DNA of 64,000 nt from Winogradskyella bathintestinalis (GCF_030407435.1 NZ_JASDDK010000005.1:1-64000); one strand, 5' to 3'; counted from the first letter of the stretch, positions 26,101 through 35,400 are shown. Numbers and translations are program-made. The notes: generated by a model from the letters alone, not told the origin.

Positions 26101-28111
26101 GAGTTCTAGTACCACCTCCAATGGTAGTAATTTCTACGGGCTCATTTAGGCTCGTGGTTTGCAACACGGCGTCGGTTTGATCATCATTCCAATTATAGGT
26201 TAAAAAATACATCTTACCGTCGTTACCCATAACGGAGAATCTTGTTTCTATTTTCTTTATTATGGACGAATCATTATCGTCAATTGGTAAGTCAAACTGT
26301 TTAATGACTACAGTACCTGGAGGAAATTCCCATTCACCATATTCAGAATATTTTATTTGTTCGGCTGGGCCACTATGCACTCCATCATTATTTGGAACGG
26401 CAATCCATCGTTTTTTTAAGGCCCCATCAGACCAAAATGACTCATAGAGTTCGTATGGTACAAAACCATCAATAGGGGTTAAGGTCGTTGCCGGGTCTAA
26501 AGTTGGTAAATTTGTAAATATACCTGTTTCAGAAAGTAATATAGGTGCAGCCCCTCCGCCATTAACATCATCGTCTATTAATTTGAAAATATTAGTTGGA
26601 TTTCCAAGTTTTAAAAGATAGAGCTCTCCATCATTATCTTCTCCAAAAGAAATAACATCTGTTAATGTTGCAATTTCTACATACTGCCCTGTAGTAACAT
26701 CTACAGAAAATATTTCATCACCACTTCCGTAATCTGCGCAAATATATTTCCCATACAATTCAGGTATGCCAGTGCCACGATAAACAAATCCACCAGTAAT
26801 TGAGTTAGCATCACTACTGCTAAAGGCCGACATAGGTTGTTTATGAGGCATTAAATTAAAAAGATTACCGTTAGGGTCACAACCAGGCCCATCAATTAAG
26901 CCTTCATATTCCGGCCAACCATAATTTACACCAGCTTCTAAGATATCAATTTCTTCTTGAGAGTCTAATCCAACATCACCAATGTAGAATGTACCTGTTA
27001 ACTTATCTTTGGTCATTCTAAAAGGGTTTCTTAATCCTAAAGCGTAATATTCTTCATAGAAATCGCCTACTAAATAAACATCATTAGGGTCTGATGTGGT
27101 TAAATTTGGCTGCCCATATATACTAGTTAAAGAGCCTGGTGTACTATCGGAAAAAGGATTATCATTTGGTATAAAATATTCTAATCCAGAGATTTCACCT
27201 GGTAAAAATTCTGGACAAGAAGGATTACCTGCATTGTAAAGTGGATTAGGGATAGGGATCGATTGTTTTTTTCTGATAGGTGCATGACTAATTGAACCAC
27301 CCTTTTTATCGACATCGAGTCTTAAAACTCCTCCAGCAAGATTATTAGCAATATCTTGAGCTCTACTCCAAGATCCCATTTCGCCAGTTGTAAGATATAG
27401 AAAGCCATCGTTACCAAAATCTAAACCACCACCATAATGAGTAGTACCGTACATTTTATTCCTTAAAATCGTAGTACGCGAATTAGTCACGACAGTCATT
27501 GTATTAGGATTGACTTCAAACTTTTCTAAAATTAAAAAATTACCTTGAAATTCATTGTCACTGTATGTACAACTTTGACCAGTATATTGTCCAAAACCAG
27601 GAAGATCTTGACCACAACCATTTTTTGTAGTATAATAAACGTAGAAGAAGTTTTTTGGATTGGTCGGTGCATCAAATTCTGGATGTATCGTAAGACCTAA
27701 GAAGCCACCATCGGAAACTAAACCAACTTCACCCGAAAGATCTAGTAGAACATTTTTATCTGTAGTGGTTTCATCATTATCAAATGTAAAAATTACACCG
27801 TTAAGTTGCCCTAATACAACAGTCTCCTGATTAGGGACCATCTTAAAAGTAATAGGGTAGAAAAATGTTAAATTTGGAAATGCAACTCTATAAGTTGCGT
27901 CCAGTTCGGTATCAATAGATTCTGGAAAAACACCATTTGCAAATGGTGCTATCGGTTTGGCGGAATTTAAACCTGACCCTGAAAAATAGGGAATGGCATT
28001 AAATAAGAACACTGAAGTAAAAATGACTAAAGCAACTCTAACCTTAAAAGATTTGGACTTAATAAAGGATTTTAAACTTCCAAAGTGTTCTTTGGAAATA
28101 TGATTTCTCAT
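23108..28111 (-). CDS. PQQ-type sugar dehydrogenase / SO2930-like diheme cytochrome fusion with T9SS sorting domain
   Basis: Numbered from an in-frame upstream start at 28219, domains are as follows. A secretion signal lies at about 60-80 (VRVALVIFTSVFLFNAI). A glucose/sorbosone-dehydrogenase six-bladed propeller spans about 105-550 (LGLTIHPEF, HYGGGLDFGNDGFLYLTTGE, YALGLRNPFRM, NYGWPEYEG). A diheme cytochrome module of the SO2930 type spans about 560-895, with CIDCH at 717-721, CAYCH at 801-805 and a VMMPPLA segment near 867. A discoidin/jelly-roll-like module follows at about 905-1120, then beta-rich repeats, then a type A T9SS sorting domain in the last 80 residues (LNLYDIHGRTVV, GIYIVELKTESG, RIQKLMIK). 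I prefer the ATG at 28111 because it places a basic stretch and hydrophobic segment as the signal. Expected role: cell-surface sugar oxidation with electron transfer to the fused hemes. Confidence 0.85.
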   Translation of the reverse strand: MRNHISKEHFGSLKSFIKSKSFKVRVALVIFTSVFLFNAIPYFSGSGLNSAKPIAPFANGVFPESIDTELDATYRVAFPNLTFFYPITFKMVPNQETVVLGQLNGVIFTFDNDETTTDKNVLLDLSGEVGLVSDGGFLGLTIHPEFDAPTNPKNFFYVYYTTKNGCGQDLPGFGQYTGQSCTYSDNEFQGNFLILEKFEVNPNTMTVVTNSRTTILRNKMYGTTHYGGGLDFGNDGFLYLTTGEMGSWSRAQDIANNLAGGVLRLDVDKKGGSISHAPIRKKQSIPIPNPLYNAGNPSCPEFLPGEISGLEYFIPNDNPFSDSTPGSLTSIYGQPNLTTSDPNDVYLVGDFYEEYYALGLRNPFRMTKDKLTGTFYIGDVGLDSQEEIDILEAGVNYGWPEYEGLIDGPGCDPNGNLFNLMPHKQPMSAFSSSDANSITGGFVYRGTGIPELYGKYICADYGSGDEIFSVDVTTGQYVEIATLTDVISFGEDNDGELYLLKLGNPTNIFKLIDDDVNGGGAAPILLSETGIFTNLPTLDPATTLTPIDGFVPYELYESFWSDGALKKRWIAVPNNDGVHSGPAEQIKYSEYGEWEFPPGTVVIKQFDLPIDDNDSSIIKKIETRFSVMGNDGKMYFLTYNWNDDQTDAVLQTTSLNEPVEITTIGGGTRTQMWHFPSNSECIDCHNDANKGNLGLRARYLNTEYDYSTHDSSGQISNQLVTLSHLGILDQPITDTDTPNILSNKSLQDPEATINEKARSYLDLNCAYCHRHDNSNRAEFDLRVFNSLEATELLTAGILNPLNIDPNEEIVYAGDASKSILYHRMNSVNPNVMMPPLAKTIIDQPAVDLIEAWIDQLDGNSTNTPNGPNPVSNLALLTSAQLSGSVSSGRGTPLDILYDPSVDDYKVITQFSEYGVPLNGSGSNLGTVNAENGFYWRVDWPSPKFVNYITFGGSYPNQRQQYTMWRVSYLRNGVWHTIEEGQGGWIDNSTGNNWSDTAIYEWDGTNEAPVYAEALRLQLYSDGTNDLYRIHLRGRGGNTQFSNGADVNTTPKASLMQFLPYDNFTTIDTIVAETQSTCNITDNTYSQELTVTYSNPPATGTLIINEQTFPITNSPQTLTLTGLDADGLEVDIEADFTDGYNSFYKDVNVFTAPSNCRNILIGVDETMIINGDYEVSSEGSIEILEGGSLTVNGNLTVNGQVNLNSISNKYSSLIVNGSSTGNIFYKRHVNGYNGVTGNDLISSPLTGENFGNFSSNNPNLYENPNNTQQKLFGPFNEFTGEYEIYSTMANDNTTLINGEGYRAARDTSEDALNGTTLTFYGGIETGVVSRNITTSGSSFDGWNLIGNPYSSYIDFDTFFNTIRTQLNIGAYQAIYGYDGDSSNGWTILNLNNIDTGQLIAPGQGFFVKSKSGGGTITFAPEIRVKGSADDFISGRTVSQNYGHLKLKASTINSDFYTDLYFNNNASTGLDPGYDAAFYGNTPPPFSLYTFLADNDDTPLTIQSLNDSALINGKVALGIHAIRGQEITINISESNLPDSINVYLEDASTNTFTLLSSENYTFTTTTNLTSNGRFFLNFESETLSTDKVSFEDLMIIANQKNRTVEIIGELLGKTWLNLYDIHGRTVVTKQLDISSTQQIINTSHLNSGIYIVELKTESGNKRIQKLMIK

Positions 28112-28321
28112 TATTTTACGTATATATGTTTGATTAATAGCAAAGTAAAGATATTGAATAGTGAGGAATAAAGCGATAATAATTATCATAAAGTATTGAA
28201 CATTTCGATTAATGTTCAATAAAACCGACTAATGTAAGTATCACATTTTTAATGTTTTATGATAAAAAAATAAAAGAAATCTTAGTAACTGAGAATAAAT
28301 GTTATCGTATTTTTTAGAAAA

Positions 28322-31300
28322 TCATTGGATTATTAACTTTTCTATACGTTTAACATTTCCTTGAGAGACCACTTCAACTAAATAAATACCAGTACTTAAT
28401 TGAGATACATCAATAATTTGTTCGGTGATGTAGTTGTCAAGTTTTTTAGAATTTACAATTTTACCATTAATATCGTACAAATTGAGAACCATTTGCTGTT
28501 GTATTAACCCATCTATAATTATAGCTTTTTGGGATGAACTTGTATAAATTTTTAAGAGGTTTATGGTATGCTCTTTTAAATGAAGTGGATTTAATTCAAA
28601 TCTTAAATAAAAACGTCCAATTCCAGAAATATCATTGAAGGTGGTAAAGGTATAATCTTGATCTGTTAATAAAGTAAAAGTATTAGTTTGTGTATCTTCT
28701 AGATAAACATTTGTGGAAATTGGAAGCGTAGATTCTGAAATCGAAATTGTAACATCGTTACCCTGTTGTGCATTAATGCCTAAAGCTATGGGAATATTGT
28801 TAGAATGATTAGTTCCTAAAGCCTGTATAGCCATAAACGAACCTGCGTTGTCTTCTACTAATTTTGAATAGATTGAAAAGTCAGGTACATTGCCCTGAAA
28901 CAGAGCGGCGTCATAACCAAGATCTAAACCTGCAGTGGCATTATTATGAAAATGAATTCGGGTATTAAAACGGTCTGAATTTGAGTTGTTTATTTCTAGT
29001 TTTATAAAGCCTTCTAGTGTGTTGTTATTAGAATTTCTACCTGAAATAAAATCATCAGAAGCTCCTTTTACTCGCATTTCTGATGTAAATGTTATAATAC
29101 CACCTCCTGGCTTAGTTTTTACAAAGAAGCCCTGTCCTGGTGCTATCAGCTGACCAGTGCTTAGATTATTTAATATCGTCCAGCCGTTAGCGGTGTCTCC
29201 CTGATACCCATAAATAGCTTGATAAGCTCCAATATCTAATTGGGATTGATTCAAATTAAAGAATGTTGTGAAATCAATATAAGAAGGGTAGGGATTACCA
29301 ATTAAGTTCCAACCACTGAATGACGCTAAAGATTCTGTAATTGGTAATGTAAAACCTTCTGTTTCTACGTTACCTGTAAACGTAATGGTCGTTCCGCTAA
29401 TACCATCTTCATTAGCATCTCTTGCTGCTCTATAACCCATGCCTTTGTTTAAAGTAGTGGTTGCATTGGATGTTGTAGAATAAATGAGATATTCTCCAGT
29501 GGGTTCATCAAAAGGTCCGAATAATTTCTGACTTGCATTTTCAGGATTTTCATATAGATTAGGGTTTGCAAGTGAAAAATTTTCAAATGTTTGTCCGGTA
29601 AATGGTGAGGACACCAAATCATTACCAGCAGGACCATTTATAAAAGCATTAATATGACGTTTGTAAGACACATTTCCTGTACTTGTGCCTTTCACAATTA
29701 AATTAGAAAACTTAGTGGATATGGACTCTAATTGTAGCGCACCGTTATTGATTAGATTTCCATTTACAATTAAGCTAGCACCTTCTTTTACAATAACTGT
29801 AGCACCACTGCGTATTTCCATATCGTTAACCGTGGTAATATTATCTTCATCTATTATAAATGTGCCATTGGCGATAATAATATTTCTATCTCCAGAAAAT
29901 TCATCTGGGGGACCATCGTTATATATCCATGTGCTATCGCAATATACAATAGTGTTGCTCGAAATAGGAACCCCACAATTATTGCCTGGCGAAAGATATT
30001 GTATTAACGTCGCTTTTGGTGTTGTAGCGTTATCATTTGTGTTATTAGAAATCCCTCCACGTCCTCTTAAATGAATACTGACGAGATCAGCAAAACCATC
30101 ACTATACAATTGCACTCTCAAAGCATCTGCTTCTATTGGATTTTGTGTAGCTCCTCCCCATTGATATATACCGCTATCAATCCAACCTCCTTGACCTTGT
30201 TGTAGTATTATCCAATTGCCATCATACCGATAGCTAATTCTCCATTTGGTGTTAGGCTGAGGTTGGTTGGGGTAGGTGCCTCCAAATGTGATATAATTAA
30301 TATATTTAACATTAGGCCAATTAACTTGCCATTTATAGCCATTATGAACATCGGGCCGACCGATATTTAAATTATGCGAAACCCCATATTCATTATAAGC
30401 CGTAGTTATAAAATAATCATTTATTGCAGGATCATATAAAATGTCTAGTGGCGTGCCTTTCCCTGAGATTACACTTCCACTTAAAGTGGCTTCAGGTAAT
30501 AATGCCAAATTTATAGCGTCGTTTGGTAAATTATCTGGTATGTTGCCCAAGCTACAAATCGATGGAGCTTCAAAAGCATTTAGCTTTTCAAAGTTACAAG
30601 TAGGGTCATCGGTAAAAAACACATTTAAATCGACTTCAAATCCATTGGCATCTAAGTTTGTTAGCGTTATGGTTTGTGGACTTGTGGTTATAGGAAATAA
30701 TTGTCCGTTTACATTTAAATTTCCTGTTGAAGGGGGATTAATATAATGAACAGTTATATCTTGAGTAAACGTATCTGTTAATTCATTACAAATGCCTTGA
30801 GCGGATAAGGAGACATCTAAAATTGGGCAATTATGATAGTAGATAATTTTTAATTTAGCAGGACTGTTACCTTCGTAAGAACCAGCAGTGCGTCGTCCAG
30901 AACCTGTAAGCATAAACGATATTGAATTTCCTGAGGTCCAGCCAGGCTGGGCTATAACTTCATCGATAATTGGTTTTAAATTTGGTGTTCTTTCATAAAA
31001 TCCCGCAATATCATTTGATCCCCAACGTTTAATATTAGTCCACGACACTGAATTTATAGTTCTTTGTCTAGCAGAAATATTATTGATCTCCGAACTAAAA
31101 GTATTGCTATTAGATGCCAATTCTCCATGAATAACTAAGTCAGTAGGATCAAGATAACGACTATAATTATCTGAAGTAAATTGAACATATGCTCTAACTA
31201 TTGTTGCCGAATTTGGAATAGAAAGTTCGTCAAATCTTACTCCCACTATTTGATCACTAGAATCATAAATTAATTCTAAATCGCTACTATCTAAATACAT

Positions 31301-32719
31301 AGATCCGGTTGTTATATCTTCTTCGGCATCATCGTTACCTGTACTAACTGTAGTTGTGAATTCCTCAATAAGATTTATGTCTAAGCCATCGCAATTACAT
31401 GTACCATCTTCAATATCGAAGGCTGTTAATGGGTTGCCATCATCACAAGGAATGTTGGCTTCTGGACATGTTGAGTCTACTGCATTCTTTATAGTTATCA
31501 CATCGCCGGTGGTAGGAGAAAAAACATCTAGAAGTGACGGTAACGTAAAAGGGTCGGTATTAGAAACTTCACCGACTACAATTGCATTGTTAACATTAAT
31601 AGTTCTGAATTCTATTTTAAGAGGATCAACAAAAATGAGTTTAAATTGATTAAATGACCCTGAATTTCTTGTCCAACTTTTGTCATCATCATTGGGTCTC
31701 AACGGTGCACCCCAACAGCCTTCACCTGTATAGACGGTACCATTAACTTGTTCAGTGACAAAACCTTCATCATTATCAGGGCCTGAAGTAGGCATAACAG
31801 GCCATGTGGTTTTGGACATATGTGAATCACATTCTACTACGAGACGCACTTGTTCATCATAAAATAACTGTGCCCATGCATTATATTGATTGTTGTTCTC
31901 TGCTTTCCAGGCGGAATGTGGACGCATCGGTTTGTGATATTGCGCCATTTTCCATTTCACGTTTGCGTGCGATGGTGACGATAGATCATTTTCTAACCAA
32001 GTTTTTTGATTTCCTAAAACTGAAATTTCAGTATTTAGAGTATAGGCTCTAATTAAATTATTTCCGAAGGTAATAGCATAATAAGAATCTGAATTTGGAG
32101 TATCAAATAAATTATATATTGTTGAAGCATCAGATTCGTGATTACCTCGCGCTGGAATAATCGGAAACATTCTGCCATCGCTTGCAATAGTTGCTTGCCA
32201 ATCATCAAACCAATTTTGCCATTGGAAAGCATTATTATCATCGGTCATATCCCCACCGAAAAAAACGGCGTGAGGCTTTAATTTACTCACTAAAATGTTG
32301 GCATTTTCTCTTGGGTTTCTATTATTTCTAGAATCACCACCGGCAATAAATGAGAGTCGACTATCATCGTCTGGTGCTGTTCTAAACCAAAATCTTTGGC
32401 TCGTGCTATTGCTATCTTTTATTATAAAATAATAGTTGGTATTTGGGGATAACCCACTCAATCGGACAAATCGATTATCCATGTCTTTATAGAAAACTGT
32501 TCTGTCAACGGTTTTAGAGTTTGTATATAATAAGTGATTTGTTCCATGATCTACCGAGTCGAAATACACAATAGAATTGTTGCCTGATACTTGATTCCAT
32601 CCAATTGTTATTGTCGATGAAGGATTATCTGCAATCATAATACGATACTTATCTGTGTCGGCGAAACCAAAAAACACACTTAAAAATAATAATGAGGATA
32701 TGAGTTTATTAGTTTTCAT
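28322..32719 (-). CDS. Purple-acid-phosphatase-like metallophosphoesterase with T9SS sorting domain
   Basis: A 1465-residue secreted protein. It has a signal peptide (residues 1-20), then a fibronectin-like purple-acid-phosphatase N-domain (TITIGWNQVSGNNSIVYFDS). The metallophosphoesterase core spans about 120-370, with FIAGGDSRNN, FFGGDMTDDN, ARGNHESD and QYHKPMRPH. The usual final GHxH is replaced by ECDSHMS. Then come a DNRLRE-like domain (about 455-635), an Ig-like repeat, a discoidin-like module closely related to the one in the neighbouring dehydrogenase, beta-rich repeats and a type A T9SS sorting domain (LNLYDINGKIVNSKKL, GIYLVEVVSQGN). Likely a surface phosphatase. Its ATG overlaps the TGA of the upstream membrane protein gene, so they are coupled. 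Confidence 0.85.
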   Translation of the reverse strand: MKTNKLISSLLFLSVFFGFADTDKYRIMIADNPSSTITIGWNQVSGNNSIVYFDSVDHGTNHLLYTNSKTVDRTVFYKDMDNRFVRLSGLSPNTNYYFIIKDSNSTSQRFWFRTAPDDDSRLSFIAGGDSRNNRNPRENANILVSKLKPHAVFFGGDMTDDNNAFQWQNWFDDWQATIASDGRMFPIIPARGNHESDASTIYNLFDTPNSDSYYAITFGNNLIRAYTLNTEISVLGNQKTWLENDLSSPSHANVKWKMAQYHKPMRPHSAWKAENNNQYNAWAQLFYDEQVRLVVECDSHMSKTTWPVMPTSGPDNDEGFVTEQVNGTVYTGEGCWGAPLRPNDDDKSWTRNSGSFNQFKLIFVDPLKIEFRTINVNNAIVVGEVSNTDPFTLPSLLDVFSPTTGDVITIKNAVDSTCPEANIPCDDGNPLTAFDIEDGTCNCDGLDINLIEEFTTTVSTGNDDAEEDITTGSMYLDSSDLELIYDSSDQIVGVRFDELSIPNSATIVRAYVQFTSDNYSRYLDPTDLVIHGELASNSNTFSSEINNISARQRTINSVSWTNIKRWGSNDIAGFYERTPNLKPIIDEVIAQPGWTSGNSISFMLTGSGRRTAGSYEGNSPAKLKIIYYHNCPILDVSLSAQGICNELTDTFTQDITVHYINPPSTGNLNVNGQLFPITTSPQTITLTNLDANGFEVDLNVFFTDDPTCNFEKLNAFEAPSICSLGNIPDNLPNDAINLALLPEATLSGSVISGKGTPLDILYDPAINDYFITTAYNEYGVSHNLNIGRPDVHNGYKWQVNWPNVKYINYITFGGTYPNQPQPNTKWRISYRYDGNWIILQQGQGGWIDSGIYQWGGATQNPIEADALRVQLYSDGFADLVSIHLRGRGGISNNTNDNATTPKATLIQYLSPGNNCGVPISSNTIVYCDSTWIYNDGPPDEFSGDRNIIIANGTFIIDEDNITTVNDMEIRSGATVIVKEGASLIVNGNLINNGALQLESISTKFSNLIVKGTSTGNVSYKRHINAFINGPAGNDLVSSPFTGQTFENFSLANPNLYENPENASQKLFGPFDEPTGEYLIYSTTSNATTTLNKGMGYRAARDANEDGISGTTITFTGNVETEGFTLPITESLASFSGWNLIGNPYPSYIDFTTFFNLNQSQLDIGAYQAIYGYQGDTANGWTILNNLSTGQLIAPGQGFFVKTKPGGGIITFTSEMRVKGASDDFISGRNSNNNTLEGFIKLEINNSNSDRFNTRIHFHNNATAGLDLGYDAALFQGNVPDFSIYSKLVEDNAGSFMAIQALGTNHSNNIPIALGINAQQGNDVTISISESTLPISTNVYLEDTQTNTFTLLTDQDYTFTTFNDISGIGRFYLRFELNPLHLKEHTINLLKIYTSSSQKAIIIDGLIQQQMVLNLYDINGKIVNSKKLDNYITEQIIDVSQLSTGIYLVEVVSQGNVKRIEKLIIQ

Positions 32720-33585
32720 GCCATTTTAATTTTAAGAGGTTGTTTTACACGCTTCATTTCTAACAAGAGAACGATTAGAGGCAAAATGCCGTGTGCCAAT
32801 CTATAAACAGTTAAATATGTAGATCCATGTAAGGTGCTTGCTATGAAATCGCTATTAAAACCAGAAATGAGTCGAGCAAAAGCAGTAATGAAACCCCAAA
32901 ATATCATGTATCCAAGTGCATATCTTGATAATTTCGGAACAAATGCCATGATTGCCATGAACACATCTAAAAAGCCTATCATAAATAAAAATTGAGAAGC
33001 TTGTGTTTCATTTACTCCGAGAAGTATTATCGTCATATCTATAAAATGTCCTGGACGATATGGAATTGCCATAGCTAACAATCCGTGCGGTATGAAGGTA
33101 AGCGCAATTGATACCTTTAAACTAAATATTAAATTCTTATTTTTTGGATTCATATTGACACCTTTCCATAATAAAAATGGTGCTGTCAATTGAATACTCA
33201 TTTCAAAAAGTTGAAGAAAATCATAATTTCGATCTTTTACCATACAAATGGCTAAAAGCAATAATAACCATAATCCTAATCCAACAAAAAAGCGTTTTAT
33301 AGGCTGCCATTTTATTTGATTCCAAAGCAAACTGCAAATTGCAGCCATTAAAAAAATTATACTATTTAATTTTGTAAAGCCTTCTATCCAACTATTAACG
33401 GGTGAACTTGTTGCATATTCAAACCAAGTATAATTAAAAACATCTTCAACAATTGGTGTTAATAAGCTTTCATCCCAGAGTATGGCTCTATATGGCCCTC
33501 CAAAAAAATAAAGCTGATAGGCTCTACCAATAAATACGGCAAATGCGCATATTTTTACGAGCGATATTATTTTGGGTTTATTCAT
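32716..33585 (-). CDS. Polytopic membrane protein of unknown function
   Basis: A 289-residue protein with seven or eight hydrophobic segments, for example FTKLNSIIFLMAAICSLLW, FFVGLGLWLLLLLAICMV, FLFMIGFLDVFMAIMAFV and GILPLIVLLLEM. No catalytic motif stands out. The GFLDVFMAIMAFVPKLSRYALGYMIFWGF region resembles DoxX-type quinol-interacting membrane proteins only vaguely. It overlaps the phosphatase gene by four bases (ATGA), so it is very likely co-expressed with that surface enzyme. Function unknown. Confidence 0.7.
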   Translation of the reverse strand: MNKPKIISLVKICAFAVFIGRAYQLYFFGGPYRAILWDESLLTPIVEDVFNYTWFEYATSSPVNSWIEGFTKLNSIIFLMAAICSLLWNQIKWQPIKRFFVGLGLWLLLLLAICMVKDRNYDFLQLFEMSIQLTAPFLLWKGVNMNPKNKNLIFSLKVSIALTFIPHGLLAMAIPYRPGHFIDMTIILLGVNETQASQFLFMIGFLDVFMAIMAFVPKLSRYALGYMIFWGFITAFARLISGFNSDFIASTLHGSTYLTVYRLAHGILPLIVLLLEMKRVKQPLKIKMA

Positions 33586-33895
33586 TCACAGCACTTAAAC
33601 TTAACGATTTTACCCTTTAACTGCTTTTATTATCGATTAATAGAATATAAATCCTTTGAATTGATATATTCTATTTACTTTTCCGTCAAAATATTTTGTA
33701 AAATATAGAAATCCAGTTAATTAGGACTTTTTTTTGTTTTGTGAGTAGCTTTTAATTGTACCAACAATTGAAATTATTATAGTAACAGATAAATAAGACA
33801 TTATTCTAAAGCTTGTAAGCACATTTAAATTTTTTATGTCATAAAAAAAGTGACGAGTAAACGTCACTTTTTTAATTCTGTTAAAGACACTTCTA
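33586..33895. other. Intergenic region with a bidirectional terminator
   Basis: About 310 AT-rich bases between the membrane-protein gene and the frameshifted hydrolase. The only structure I see is the strong hairpin at 33843-33873. The rest should hold the promoter for the membrane-protein/phosphatase pair. Confidence 0.6.
33843..33873 (-). terminator. Strong symmetric terminator hairpin
   Basis: GTGACG and CGTCAC, flanked by runs of A and T, give a 12-base-pair stem with a six-base loop and a T-run on either strand. It lies 22 bases after the hydrolase stop and would terminate transcription from both directions. Confidence 0.85.
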
Positions 33896-34725
33896 TTAGG
33901 ATTTCAGGAAATCTAAAAGCATAGTGTTTAATTCGTCTTTGTGTGTAATATTTAATCCATGTGGACCATTCTCAATAACTTTATAGGTATTGTTTTTAAT
34001 ACTTATAGCGGCTTGGTCTCCAGCTGTTGATTTAGGTACAATGTTATCTGCATCACCATGAACTATTAGTGTATGTACGTCCACATTTTTAAGTTCTGTT
34101 CTAAAATCAGTTTCAGCCCAAGCTTTGGCAGTTTGTATAGTGGCAACGGGTGAGGCATGAGGTGCAATACTCCAATCATAATGCAATTGGGCTTCACTAA
34201 CCGTTATATCATTTTTTTTATAATTATAAAAATTCTTATGAAAATCCTTAAGAAAACCAACACGATCTTTTTGTAATGCTTCTACAATTTTATCTAATTC
34301 TTCTTTGGGTACGCCATCAGGATTGTCACCCTTTTGAGCAACTAATGGAATAATAGAACTTATCAAGGCAACCTTCGCGATATTTGCCGTACCATAATTA
34401 CTGCAATAGCGTACAACCTCGCCGCCGCCCATAGAAAAACCAACTAAAATAACATCTTTAAGTTCTAATTGATCTATAATAGCTTTTAAATCTGAAGCGA
34501 GAGTCGTGTAATCATAATCTCTAAAAGGAGCATATGAGTGGCCAAATCCGCGACGATCATAAGCAATACACCTATATCCTGCTCGGCAATTGCCCACATT
34601 TGATGCTCCCATGATTTATGACTCAATGGCCATCCATGTATTAGTATAACGGGTTGTCCTTGTCCGTAATCTTCAAAAAATATATCGATATTTTGTGTCT
34701 CCGTTTTATTTGTTAAAAATGGCAT
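33896..34725 (-). pseudogene. Alpha/beta hydrolase (haloperoxidase-like) interrupted by a frameshift
   Basis: The N-terminal part, starting at 34725 (DYGQGQPVILIHGWPLSHKSWEHQMWAIAE), and the C-terminal part (AGYRCIAYDRRGFGHSYAPF onwards) are in different frames. The join lies at about 34581-34584, where one G appears to be missing. Put together they give a complete non-heme haloperoxidase/esterase-like alpha/beta hydrolase of about 275 residues: the oxyanion HGWP, nucleophile elbow GFSMGGG, acid in VHGDADNIVP and histidine in GPHGLN. All catalytic residues are otherwise intact, so the lesion is recent or a sequencing error. The downstream fragment could begin at an internal ATG at 34612, but that protein would lack the oxyanion strand. 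Confidence 0.8.
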
Positions 34726-34735
34726 AGTTATTTTT

Positions 34736-35044
34736 TTATTCGTGATTTTCTGAATCTTCTAAATGATCATTATGGCCACTTCCTTGACTGTAAAGTTGAT
34801 TTTCTTCATCCTTAAGTTTATTGGTATTGGTGGCTTTTGTACTAGGAATATTTCGTCCTGGTACATCTAATTCTTTACCTGTAAAATCTACGGGACGTTC
34901 TCTATTTGTAAACTGAACATCATCTCCTTTGTGATCTGTGCGTTGTTCTACCGTACGCTCACCTAACTTATTTAAATCTTGTTTGGTAATATCTGCATTA
35001 TAGCTTTTATCCGTTTTTTTCGATTTATTCTTATTGCTTTCCAT
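34736..35044 (-). CDS. Small hydrophilic, probably disordered protein
   Basis: About 102 residues when started at the ATG at 35044 (MESNKNKSKK); an upstream in-frame ATG at 35086 would add 14 residues with a different, hydrophobic composition. The sequence is almost devoid of hydrophobic residues and rich in Lys, Asp, Glu, Asn and Thr (NADITKQDLNKLGERTVEQR; FTGKELDVPGR), with no recognised domain. Similar short disordered proteins occur in Bacteroidetes near stress genes. It ends ten bases before the hydrolase start, so they probably form one transcript. Confidence 0.6.
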   Translation of the reverse strand: MESNKNKSKKTDKSYNADITKQDLNKLGERTVEQRTDHKGDDVQFTNRERPVDFTGKELDVPGRNIPSTKATNTNKLKDEENQLYSQGSGHNDHLEDSENHE

Positions 35045-35400
35045 AATATCATTTTTATAGTTTTTTAAAAATAAATCATATAGCAAATCTTAATTAGCTG
35101 ATTTGATAGTAAAATTGGCTTGTTTGGTAAATAGCAGCGTAATCCTAAACCAATTAAGAACAAAATTTTATGTAGGAGAGCTAAATACCGTAATCGAAAT
35201 TAAAGCTAAATATTAGGTGTGATTACGATTTAAAACAGCACATTTTAATTATCAATCAATATTGCTATAGTTTTTAAAAAGAAAAATTCAATGCTCAATA
35301 TGAATATATAGGTCATCCAAAAGAATAGATCGATAACTTATAAAAAGATAGTGCCACTTGAAACTCAAGTGGCACCTGCTAATTTGAAAACTTTTTTTAA
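35045..35400. other. Intergenic region with a terminator, otherwise empty
   Basis: About 355 bases, AT-rich, with no credible open frame. It contains the terminator of the T9SS locus (35344-35375) and, towards 35045-35200, the presumed promoter of the small disordered protein/hydrolase pair. Confidence 0.6.
35344..35375 (-). terminator. Terminator at the end of the T9SS/adhesin locus
   Basis: Perfect eleven-base-pair stem (GTGCCACTTGA / TCAAGTGGCAC) with a three-base loop. On the minus strand it is followed by TATCTTTTTA. It lies 25 bases after the PorP/SprF stop codon. Confidence 0.85.

Noticed and set aside
28112..28219. Upstream extension of the dehydrogenase-cytochrome gene by 36 residues
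   Set aside because: It would add a second hydrophobic helix before the signal peptide; the inner ATG gives a normal T9SS-substrate signal.
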